Shown here in pieces: positions 27,601 to 40,825 of a DNA stretch of 64,000 bases; the first letter of the stretch is position 1; the number at the start of each line of letters is the position of its first letter. Origin of the DNA: Rotaria socialis (lineage: Eukaryota; Rotifera; Eurotatoria; Philodinida; Philodinidae); the NCBI GenBank assembly GCA_905331475.1, contig CAJNYU010002346.1, positions 1 through 64,000 of the forward strand, written 5' to 3'. The notes below the pieces were generated by a model, which was given only the letters and a program-made list of their open reading frames with translations, had not been told where the DNA came from and made no database searches. The translations under genes and the position numbers were made by a program.

Positions 27601-30600
27601 AAGGTTAAAACGAAAATTAATGAAAGATCATAACTATTCAAAAGCAAATCTGATCTATCGTATATACACGTACAGAAAAACTTATTTTTCGAGTTTCTTT
27701 TCTGAAAAAAAAATAATGAACTACCTAATCATTTTTCCAATATGCTTATGAAAATTTCTATATTGTGAATCAGCATAAGTATCAAAACCACGACATAGTA
27801 TTTCAACAAATAAATCTAATATTGCTAATATTCTTAATGTATTTTCATAGGATAGATTCTGTTGTCGTTGATTAATTTGGTCATTTAAACTGAAAAGTAT
27901 TTTCATTAAATAATTTAAATTAAACTGATTTAATAAAGCAATGAGATCATCTTCATTCAATGTATCCCATCGTAATAAAGCTGCACGTTCATGTCCATCA
28001 GCATCAATTAACATCCATTGTTGTTGATTTTTTGCTGCATTCAATGATAACATCTCAGGTACTCGTTCGCCATGTTCTCCTAACCAATTTTGTAAAAATA
28101 TATCACGATTTTTAACAGGAAATAAAAGTGTAGCAAGAAAATGTGCAACATAGCGTATATACATAGGGGAACAAAGAATTTCAAATGATGTCGGCAGTAG
28201 AAATCTTACGAAATTTGTTGCCCATTGATGAATACCAGGTGGACAACGAAGTACATGATTAATAATAAATAATGTTTCATTATAATTTCCATAACTATAA
28301 ACAATGTCAATTGTCTGTTTTAATAATTGTCTTGTATACGAATAAAACAATGCATCTCGTGTACGGTAACGTTGAAAATTAAATAAAATTTCAATTGCAT
28401 GTAATAATTTTTTCGTTGGTTTATTTAATGATATTAAATTATGAATATATATATCAATTTTCATTTTATACCATAATGTTTCATATTTTAATGCAACATA
28501 TTGTTGATAAATAATGGTACGTAAATTTTTTAATGTATCTTCAATTTCTTTAGCTAAATTTCGATCAAAATTTGCTTGCTCATAAAGTATTGAACGTTTC
28601 AAATAAACATTATCACCACAATATGAGCCGGCTTCAATTTTTTCACATGAAAATGACCATACATGTGGTAATAATGAAGCTATTTTACGTTGTAATACAT
28701 CATATTCATTTGTTAATTGATCAATTTTTGTACGTATATCATAAAATGATGATATCAGAAAATAAAATTCATCGTCATCATCACTCGAACTATTTTGATC
28801 GGTGTCATCTTTTGTTATTGATGAACGATTACGTGGATTATCAGTAATAAAACTTTCATGTTCACTAAGAAAACATTCATCAGTTATATTTATAAATTGT
28901 AAATATGTTTGACGTAGTTCGTATTGCAAATTAGATGGATTGAAATTTTCAATTGAGTAAGGATCAGTTATTGCTGTACTATTTTCAAAATCAAATGATG
29001 ATAATGGCGCTGTTGCAGGAGACCACAGTGATAATGATAGGTGAGGATACATACAAGCTGTATTTTCATAATTAGTTAAATTGGATGAAGATGCTTCTTC
29101 CATTAAAGGATTCGTAGCAACTAGCTCAGATTGATCTTCGTTTGATTCAAAGGCCTATTTTTTTGGAAAAAAAGTAGAAAAATTAGTTTCTCTTAAGATT
29201 TATAATCTTTAACGCGCAGAAGACACCTTTTCAATACAATTCAAATCTACAATAATAATCACAAACATTTGTTGTTTTATTTGATCTGATATATTGTATA
29301 TGACAAACAATACTATCACTTTCTTCAAACTAATATGATCTGTTAGATCAGAAGATTAACAGAACTGATTGTTTTATTGAGGTATACAAATGGTTAATTT
29401 ATATATTTACTGTAAGTGAGAGTCTCATCTACTCCTAATAGAAGTGTCCCCCAGGGTCGAATGACATCTTGGACATAATACGAACCCTCCTACTAGAAAG
29501 AGCAATGTGCTTGACATAATAACAAACTTGTTCTATTAAACAAACACATTGGAACTTTAATGATTACTTTTTGGATCGAAGTAGTCTTACTGTTCGTGAT
29601 TTTTATTGCAAAGGTCTCCTGGAAATGAGTTGACAATTATTTCTAGACTTCATAAGCCCTGAAAACCTCCACTTTCATATTAGACAAGATATAATTGATA
29701 GAAGAGTTATATCCTACACATAATCATACAGTATGTTTTCAGGTTAGTTTTTATTTCTCATGCCCAGGTCGAACAATCAGATTCTTCAAAGATCGTATTA
29801 ATGTGTAAGATCTTTCAAGAATCTGATTGTGCAAATTGATCTAAGATCTCAGGAACTACGATTTTTGTCAAATTCTTGTAAGATTTCGCCCGTATTCCAA
29901 GATCTTGTATGTGTTTCATAAGATCTTGTGTCAGATTTTTCGACCTGGGCGGACATCACAAGAGGACGTCTTTTTTTCTTAATCTGAAGTATTACTTGTC
30001 AACGGAAGTGATTTAAATGAAAATCAATACTTTAAGTTGATGACTCATTGAATATATCTATATATGTTAAGAATATTTTACTACTGCAATGTCAAAGATT
30101 AACGAAATCAATTCTGTACGCCTATTAGAGTGATATACATACTATTCTATTTTCGACTATTACGTTGTTATAATCATTGGCCGTTACAGAAGGTTCGTTG
30201 ATTTCTTCAGTGACTAAAGTTTGATCATATACAATGGGTGTTTCATTTATATTCTTCTCAGTGCCGATAACAATCTCTTGCGTAGTTGTATTAGTATCAG
30301 CATTATTTTCATTGGAATTTATTTCTGAATTCGTTGCCATTTCTTGAATAATATGTTCTGAATGTACATGACTTGATTCAGTATCAGTAGAGGATGCTTC
30401 AGTATTTACATTGCCATCGTCTACAGTTTCATTCGTAGTTTGATTCTAAATTTTTTTAAAAGAATTGACAACATTAGTATAAATATGTTTTCTATTCAAT
30501 AAAATTACTTTTCTTTCGTCAAAATATTCTTTCAAATCACGTATTCGATCTTCTAATTGTAATTCTTCATCAGCTACAGTTCTTTCTTTTACTTGTTTCT

Positions 30601-30682
30601 ATACATAAAAAAATTAATGCATAACATGTTTCTTAAAGTCTACCTTGTCCGGGCGTGTTCGCGGACGTTCTAATTCTGCCAT
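18629..30682 (-). CDS. EPG5: EPG5 homologue (ectopic P-granules 5, autophagy tether)
   Basis: About 18 exons. The largest are about 29155-27724, 27257-26690, 24717-23864, 23582-22490, 22094-21416, 20495-19606 and 18962-18629. Together they give about 2,560 aa, close to the size of the human protein. EPG5 is a Rab7 effector that tethers autophagosomes to late endosomes and lysosomes. Recognised conserved blocks are HVLRCPPGIHQWA, FPVKNRDIF, LLRWDTLNEDDLIALLNQF, LFGIFRALPMNIWMP followed by IHCEMAL, and near the C-terminus CSGIFAMIGIGKKNQYSLR and LPYLNYV. The start at 30682 opens MAELERPRTRPDK, then two short exons of charged, low-complexity N-terminus. The intron 30140-29156 (about 1 kb) carries a hairpin-repeat copy. 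No disabling change was found. Small exon edges are approximate. Confidence 0.94.
29764..29950. repeat. hairpin repeat family copy 2, inside an EPG5 intron
   Basis: Matches 1335-1510 in the same orientation: AATCAGATTCTT, TCTTTCAAGAATCTGATTGTG, GATCTAAGATCTCAG, AACTACGATTTTTGTCA, then CCAAGATCTTGTATG and TTCATAAGATCTTGTGTCAG, ending TTCGACCTGGGC. The left hairpin arm of copy 1 is missing here, leaving only a short stem. Confidence 0.75.
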
Positions 30683-32027
30683 AAACAATAATAAATTTTT
30701 GATATCTAAAATCCGTAAATCTTATTTTTTCCATCATTTTTTTTTTATGAAAAAAAAACTAAAAACAACAATTGATTAACTGATAAAATTACAATATTTA
30801 GACGAAATAAATAATCACGATGTGATAGCATAGGATAAGCAGCTGACGATGGATGTTTTCATTGGTTTAAAATAGCTACTACGATCGTAGCGCTATCGGT
30901 CTTGAAATTTTTGTATTTTATTCCATTTCGTTGAAATGTTTTCATCCTTCGATTAAAACACTTAATTTATTCTTTTTATTCATCAAAATTTAAATATAGG
31001 ACTAATTCATGTTTATTTGATCACTCATTCGTCATTATTATGCTTGTTGTTATTATTGCCTTGGTGTCATTTAAAAATATAGAAACATGGAAGAAAAAAA
31101 AATGATTAGTAGCATAATAAAAATTTCATAATGTTGTTTCATAAACAAATCACTTTAAACATTTCATTACTCATATGATTACCTTTAGATTTTTTATTTG
31201 ATTCTATTTCTTTGTTCAAGACAATTACTTAACAACAATTCTTATGGCAGACAAAAAAACATCGTCGAGTAAAAAGTAGGTAGCAATGATTGAAATCAAG
31301 TATGACCAGTAAACATTGTTATGTTTTATTGAAAGGAAAATAGTTATACCTGATTTTGATGACTGAAAGGACGGTAAAAAAAGTTTCTTTCTTGCTGCTG
31401 CTGTTGGTGGCCAAATTATGTATTCCACATCGGATTCTGTTTTTCTTTTTCTCTCTATAAAGCGATACAAGAGAATTACGGTTGATGTAGACTGTTCGTA
31501 TTTTGACATCTTATCAAAGTCATTTTTTTAAAATATTTTGAAAGTGTGCGCCAATAATCAATGTAAGGTAATAAGACAAGATTTCGTCTAGTACATCAAT
31601 TCCTCCTTTTTACTGTATCTAAGGGTGATATTTACATGAACTTTATTAGGTTCTACATAAATTGCGTTTAGCCAATAAGAATAATGAATGCGTATAGAAT
31701 ACGTCAATATGATTATCATTTGAAAATGAAGAAAACAGAGAAAAGAAAAATAAGTTATTTATTATCGTTTGCATAACACGTAATGGTACTAGATATCAAA
31801 CTGATTCCTTATTTTTTTTGTGTTGACATACATGAGTAAGGTATGTAGGTGGTAGTTTAGTCATAAAGAAAGGTGACAACTAGAGTGCGATGCATTAGTA
31901 TGGAGTAAAAGTGGTACCATATGGATTTCTGTTAATCTCTTCGCACAGTGTGTGTTGGTTTTGTTTTACTATTTACTATTCTATTTTCGAAAAGTATCAC
32001 AGTTTTTCAAGATAGAAATAATCTGAA
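30683..32027. other. divergent intergenic region between EPG5 (-) and MAPKAPK (+)
   Basis: Presumed promoters of two divergent genes. A 94-aa ORF on the - strand (31509-31225) begins MSKYEQSTSTVILLYRF and has a donor-like GTATAA after codon 54, but no clear downstream acceptor or family. It could be a small unknown gene, but the support is weak. Poly-A and poly-T runs occur near 30740-30760. Confidence 0.4.
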
Positions 32028-34815
<2,788 letters not shown>

Positions 34816-35081
34816 ATTTTCTTTCTTTCTTTCATATTATTCTTTGATTATTCGTTGTTTTTACTGCTCTTCCTTCATTCTTATTATCGTGTAATCGTCC
34901 TCGTTATGGAGATCATACCTGACTCTTTATGTACTTTTGTTTTGCTTTATTGTTCTTCTGTTTATTTGATCAAGCGGTTTTTTGTTCTGAGCAATTGTTT
35001 TTGTGTCTATTAGTGTTTGCTCCCCTCTACTATATACATAGTTCTACTTTTTAGAGATCAATATCTAATTTAGTATATTTA

Positions 35082-35106
35082 TCAGAGAGAGAGAGAGAGA
35101 GAGAGA
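35082..35106. repeat. (GA)n microsatellite
   Basis: An uninterrupted AG dinucleotide run in the 3' flank of the MAPKAPK gene, about 55 nt before the UBL4-like start codon. Confidence 0.85.
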
Positions 35107-35150
35107 AAAACAAAAGAAATAGACAATTGTATGTAAGCGGATGTACGCTC

Positions 35151-35158
35151 ATTTCTAG
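35151..35158 (+). promoter_or_regulatory. candidate trans-splice acceptor abutting the UBL4 start codon
   Basis: ATTTCTAG is followed immediately by the ATG at 35159, leaving no room for a 5'UTR after splicing. This is typical of a 3' splice site used for spliced-leader addition, or else a 5'UTR intron ending at the start codon. No donor was identified. Confidence 0.4.
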
Positions 35159-35704
35159 ATGTTGATTCATATTAAAGTACTTAACAATCCGGCATTAGCC
35201 GAAATTCAATTAAAAGTGAGTTTGATTGATCTATTTCTATTGTGCCTTAATAAAAATAATTCAAATATCAGGTATCTCCCCTGGATACAATTCAAGAGTT
35301 AAAATCTCGTCTTTCTGCCCAATTAAATATTCCAATAAATGAACAAAAAATAGTTCTCAAAGGTAAACCTTTACATGATGGTTTAATACGAGATTATCAA
35401 ATAGTTGATGGTTCAAAATTACATTTAATCGTCTCAACACAGCATTCAACAATACCAAGTAAGCCGGTCAATAATGCATTTGCAAATGAACTTCATATAT
35501 TGGCATCGAAATGGATTCAAAGTCCAACTGAACGTGACGCATTTGTAAATGCTTTTCAACAAGTAAATAATAAACTACTTCATATCAATAGAATAGTTTT
35601 AGTTTTCGTTTTCTATTTTGTAGGAAATGAAAAATGCTGTCGATCATCTCAGTTTAGATGATATTGAAAAACTATGCACCGATCGAATAAATCAATATGT
35701 TTGA
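35159..35704 (+). CDS. UBL4: UBL4/Get5-like ubiquitin-like protein
   Basis: Three exons (35159-35215, about 35272-35560 and about 35625-35704) encode about 140 aa. Residues 1-75 are a ubiquitin-like fold: MLIHIKVLNNPALAEIQLKV, TIQELKSRLSAQLNIP, then QKIVLKGKPLHDG, YQIVDGSKLHLIV. The C-terminal half ends in the TUGS-type helix LSLDDIEKLC seen in UBL4A, where it binds BAG6. UBL4A/Get5 works in the chaperone relay that hands tail-anchored proteins to TRC40/Get3. There is no C-terminal Gly-Gly, so it is not a conjugated modifier. An AATAAA lies 36 nt after the stop, and the KCNQ start codon 113 bp after it. Confidence 0.9.
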
Positions 35705-35739
35705 TAATGTATCATTAGTTTTCTTTTTTTCTTTTGAAT

Positions 35740-35745
35740 AATAAA
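35740..35745 (+). terminator. poly(A) signal AATAAA for UBL4
   Basis: The hexamer lies 36 nt past the UBL4 stop and 72 nt before the KCNQ start, inside a 113-bp intercistronic gap. This arrangement resembles polycistronic units resolved by cleavage plus trans-splicing. Confidence 0.5.
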
Positions 35746-35804
35746 AACATCTTTACTAAATTCTTTTTATTCTTTGGATACATCACAACTACCAGAGATT
35801 ATGT

Positions 35805-35814
35805 CTATTTATAG
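35805..35814 (+). promoter_or_regulatory. candidate trans-splice acceptor before the KCNQ start
   Basis: TCTATTTATAG ends 3 nt before the ATG at 35818, with an in-frame stop just upstream of the ATG. No paired donor was found in the 113-bp gap after UBL4. Confidence 0.4.
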
Positions 35815-35817
35815 ATA

Positions 35818-38800
35818 ATGAGATCGGATGATGATGGATTGTACTTCGGTATGGACATGAAAATATTTCAAAAGAAAGTTTACAACTTTCTTGGTATTAA
35901 AAACTCATTTGTATTGATAAAAAAATATTTCGAAATTTTGTTTTTATATAGAACGGCCTAGTCGTGGTTGGATTTGTTTCGTCTATCATTTTTTAGTGTA
36001 ATAAGACATTCATAAATGACATCTTCCTATTTTTTTTTGGATGAAACTGAGGAAAAATTGTGCAATTGTTTATTTCGGCTGTTCTTTTTGCAATATTCGT
36101 GCATTAGTTCAAATCGAGATGTTGATCACGAAAGTTAATGATGTTGTCTAGTGCAAGATTTCATGGCAAGATTTCGAAATAAATAGGATAAGGTAAGTTT
36201 TTAGGTCTTAAAAGATCTTTCGGTACGCTCTTTCTAACGTACCATTACTCAAGGGTACACAATTCTGAATAGAATGAGGGTCTATTGCATTTTACAAGAC
36301 CCTCCATTATAAAGTTAAAAATACGACAAAAATACAAAAATCTTGCTATTATTCTATAACTTCTATTCATTAGGGAAAAGTGTGAAGGAAATATTGTGAT
36401 TTTGAATTTACATTATGAAAAGAAAAACATTTCGGCAAGATCTTCTAGGATTTGAAGATTTCCTAATCAAAGTTTTTTCAAATTTGGTAGTGAACATACA
36501 GCTGATAGGAAAATTTCATCGAATATTGAAATCACAAAATATAGATTTTACTTGATTGCTTACTATAATAGAAAAAAATACGGTATTTTTTAAATTTGTG
36601 TTTTGAACTACTGGATATCAACAAACAAAAATCAATATAAAAAATTTTAAAATAATCGTTATCTAAAACTTTTTAAAATGCTCAGAATTCTAATGAGTAG
36701 AAAAAATATCTTTTTTATCTAAGCGCGAACATGCTTTGCAAATGGTTCCCAAGTGAGTAGATGAAAGGAAGCATATTTTCACATATTCTAAAAACAGCAT
36801 GAAAGAAAAAGAATTTTTATAGTACGAAAACCAGACGGATGAAAAAAAAATTCGTAAGTTGATTATATGTATGAGAATGTACTTTCTTTGTTTTGCATGT
36901 TTTGTATAACTGTTGTTGCTGATTTGATATAATTAGAAGAAGACAAAAAAAACTTGGAGAATCAAATAAACTTGAGTTTTATCTTAGGTTTTTTGTTGTC
37001 CTTTCCTGTTTGGTCATCGGTGTTATATGTACCATAAGCGAATATGAAGAAAAAATAACACAAAAATTTATTTATGTGGTAAATTTTAAAAATAAGAAGC
37101 AAAGTTCTTTCATATTAAGAATTATTCTTCTTTTATTCTTTTCTAGGAGATTGTTTTACTAATTTTCTTTGCATCAGAATATGTTATACGTGTTTGGTCA
37201 GCTGGCTGTCGTGCTAAATTCAAAGGTTTGACTGGCCGAATTAAGTTTATGAAAACACCAATTAGTATGATTGATGTGTTTGTTGTTCTTGCTTCATCGG
37301 TTGTCATCGGATTTCATATATCGGGTCGAATCAGTTCAGCAAACCCAGGTAATTATGTTAAACGATAAGAAAACTAATTATTCAACAATTTGATACTGAG
37401 GACAAAGGACATCAGAGTCTGTTCTCAGAGGTTGTCTGATAACAAGAAAATATGTCAAAGGACGCCATCAACAAGAATTAGAAATTTTTATAATCACGAA
37501 TAGTAAGAATGCGTAAGTAAATACTCGAAACAATCCAGTTTTCGGTTCTTGTTTAAGTGACAATTTACAATCGAGATATCAAGAATGGTAAACATTGATG
37601 CGCATACTTGTGACACCAAATCTATGATCAACATAGAAAGCATTAAATAATCAGCGGAAATATTTCTTCTCAGTGTACCGAGGTACGTAAGAATGCATTC
37701 AGACTCGTTAGAGATATAATGAATAAGTAGAAGAAGCTCATTTACAAGATAAATCAAAGGTCAGAATTGTAATAATGTTAAACGAAGTAAAATCAAGGGT
37801 CAACATGCCAAGTCATAAGAAAACAAATAATGAAATCTGATCATTTCATCTAATGATCAATTATTCTTGAAAAAACGACAATAATCGTCTAGATATCTTT
37901 TAGTTAATGTATATTTTGGTTCTATACTTTTTCATCTCAGGGGGGACTTCATCGATAAGGTTTTTTATCTTCTTCTTTGGATTGTATAGAATGTGCATTG
38001 TCTATTTTTGTTTTCAGTAATGGCAGCATCACCTGCACTTCGGTAAAATCGAAAAACAAAATCATTTCTTAGTAATTTCAATTTCGTTCAACATTTAGAA
38101 TCATTCGCTTTTTTCAAATTCTACGCATGTTACATGTTGACCGTAAAGCACATTCATGGAAACTTCTTCTTAATGTAGCGTATCTTCATCGAATTGAATT
38201 AATAACAACGATGTATATGGGTTTTATTGTACTTATTATCACATCGTATCTAGTCTATTTGGCTGAAAGAGATTATATTTTTGATGGAAGCAAACAATTT
38301 GAATCTTATGCGGATGCACTTTGGTTTGGTATTGTAACTGGTAAGAAATTTCATTTAACGATCAAATAATCTATTCAAATTGTTTAGTTGCTACAATTGG
38401 CTACGGAGATCGTGTTCCGCATACGTGTAAGTTACAAAACATGCTTAGAATATGCTTTTTTAAATTGCAACATTAATAGGGGCTGGAAAGATTGTAACAG
38501 CTTGTCTATCCATGATTGGGATTGCGTTTTTTAGTTTACCTGCAGTAAGCGCCCCAAATTATTTATTTCAATCAGATAAATTTATCGTTTTCTTTTAGGG
38601 AATTTTAGGTTTGTACATAGATCAAACGTTTATGATTAATTTCGTTTTTATGTTTTGCAAGGATCCGGCTTTGCTTTACATGTTCAACAGAAAGAAAAAC
38701 AAAAATTGTATCATAAGCAATATCCAGCTGCGGCACAGTTAATTCAAACAGCATGGCGTATGTATGCAACGAGTCGTACTCAACATGACAATGCAACATG

Positions 38801-39681
38801 GCGCTTATATAAACTTATTGATCCTCATTTTGGTTTGAATTATTTTTTAAATCGGAAATAAAATAAACATTTCCATTTTTCAAAGGAGACAGAGCGACAT
38901 CAAGATCATACCATAGCGCAATGCTTGAACGACGATCTGCTGCACAGAATTGTAGTAAAAAAAAGAAACAATATTAAACGAATATTTATTTAAGGCAATT
39001 TTTCTTTTATTCTAACAGATGATCAGTCAGTATCGGATCATTCACCGTTAACATCTAGAATTGAAGGAGAGCAGTAAGTCAATATTTAGTTTTTGGCTCA
39101 ATATAAATGTGCCTAGTAATTTATCCGTTTATAGATTACCAGAAAAATTTAAGCAAGCTATTCGTGTGATGCGACGAATGAAATTTTTTGTTGCACGTCG
39201 AAAATTTCAGGTAGATTTTTCAATAGAAACGTATCAGTTTTTCTTTCAAACGTTTCTTTGAAATAAAGGAAGCAAGAAAACCAAATGATATGTCGGAAAT
39301 TGTTAAGCAAACAGCTGAAGATAATCAAACATTAATGATTCGATTAAAAGATTTACAACGAAAGTAATAATAATTTTAATGAAACAAAAAAGAACCAATT
39401 TCAAATTAATCATTTCCTTTTTCTTAAGACTCGATTCGACACTTGGCTATGTGCCTGCATCACGCGATAATATTCTATTATCACGTTCGAATAATAATAG
39501 TTTTGCGTCACAAGCTCGTATTAAACGTTCACCTAGCCAATCTCGTACTGGCCAAATAACTGTTCTTGAACATTTACAAACGTTTAATGAACGTTTAACA
39601 GTAGTCGAACAACAAATGAATTCCATGGCAACTATATTAAAACGTATTGATGATCGAATGAGTCAGTTCAGTGGGAGTTAA
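35818..39681 (+). CDS. KCNQ: KCNQ1-like voltage-gated potassium channel (Kv7)
   Basis: At least twelve exons. Exon 1 (35818-35850) and exon 2 (about 35954-35996) read [17 protein letters not shown], then a junction across an intron of about 990 nt leads into S1 ([16 protein letters not shown]). Next come [17 protein letters not shown] (S2-S3), the S4 voltage sensor [17 protein letters not shown]5, [12 protein letters not shown], the selectivity filter TIGYGD and the PAGILGSGFAL gate. The calmodulin-binding helix A is [16 protein letters not shown]. Helix B/C matches [21 protein letters not shown], then the SID-like LKDLQRKLDSTLG and a final coiled coil ([19 protein letters not shown]) for tetramer assembly. 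LHVDR, VYLAE and the IQ region resemble KCNQ1 more than KCNQ2-5. The cytoplasmic N-terminus before the conserved ERP is only about 11 residues, far shorter than in vertebrates. Confidence 0.96.
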
Positions 39682-40825
39682 ATGACGAAAAACAGATTCT
39701 TCTTTTTGTGGTCGTGTTCTCGTTTACGTCTGATATTTACAGTCAAAGCTCTTCGGTTGTGTTTTTTATTTGGCATTTATGATGTATTTTAGTTTAGTTT
39801 TTGAATGAAAACAAGTACTTGTACATTTTTTAGAAAAGTTTGTTTTTTCTCAAAAAAATATGAATAATATTTATTCGAAGAATGTCATATGAAATTCATA
39901 AATTTCGTTGTATTACTCACTGCCAATGTTTATCCGGCTGTTTTAGAAATACGATCTATTCAAATAACTTTGCTTCGAATTCTTTAAATTGTTCACAATG
40001 ATAGTATACTATTAGGATTGAAACTTTATAGCAAAGATATTCAGAGTTTTGTATAGACCAATGTTGCGTGCCATGGATACTTTTTGTAATCCACATGTCA
40101 AGTTTATTAGTGGAATTAACAGTATAATGCCATCAAGATTTAGCCAGATACAATAAAATGCATTTATGGAGGAAGCTATTCGTGGCAACCACTATTCTCA
40201 TTTTTCGTTTACAAAGATAGTTGATAACTTAGTAAAATAATCTATGACGTGAAAGTTTTACCACTACATATTCATTCATTCTCCAGTCTCTCAAAGACAG
40301 CTGATTAGAATGCGTTTCGCATGAATGATATTTCTCTTATTGTCGGTTATCATTGTGTAGAAAACGGCGTAATCTACACAAATATTGAATGAAAGTAGCT
40401 CTAAGAAGAAGAAAAAAACTTAAGGGCCATTCTTAAAACGCCACTTTCTTTTGTATGGACACAATTTTTGGCTCTTCCAAAAAAACAGTTTATTGATACT
40501 TGTTCTATTTCATTTCGTAGGAAAAATAGTAAAATGAATCATGCCAAATTAATTGTCTTTCAATGACAAAAAATGGCCGAATATTTTATGGCAAAACATT
40601 ACCATCCCGTGAATTACTTAATATGTTTCAGTACAATGCATCGATAGCAATAACACGAACTAAAATGATTTGTGTTACGAACTTATTCAAAATTTTTGTT
40701 TTTTTGTTCTACATTCGATATTTTATTTTTGACGTTTTATTGTTCTTTTTTTATACATCAATTTTGCTATTACCTACACAAAAACAGAAATGTCAGAACA
40801 ATACAATCTAGCACAGGAAAAGTGT
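39682..40825. other. intergenic between convergent genes, no gene seen
   Basis: Holds the 3' flanks of the KCNQ (+) and M3 peptidase-like (-) genes. The ORFs at 40563-40811 and 40672-40950 (+) are AT-driven, and the latter overlaps the last exon of the - strand gene. Confidence 0.5.

Noticed and set aside
31225-31509. 94-aa ORF on the - strand upstream of EPG5
   Set aside because: No recognised family, donor-like site without a matching acceptor, and composition typical of chance ORFs; mentioned only within the intergenic entry.
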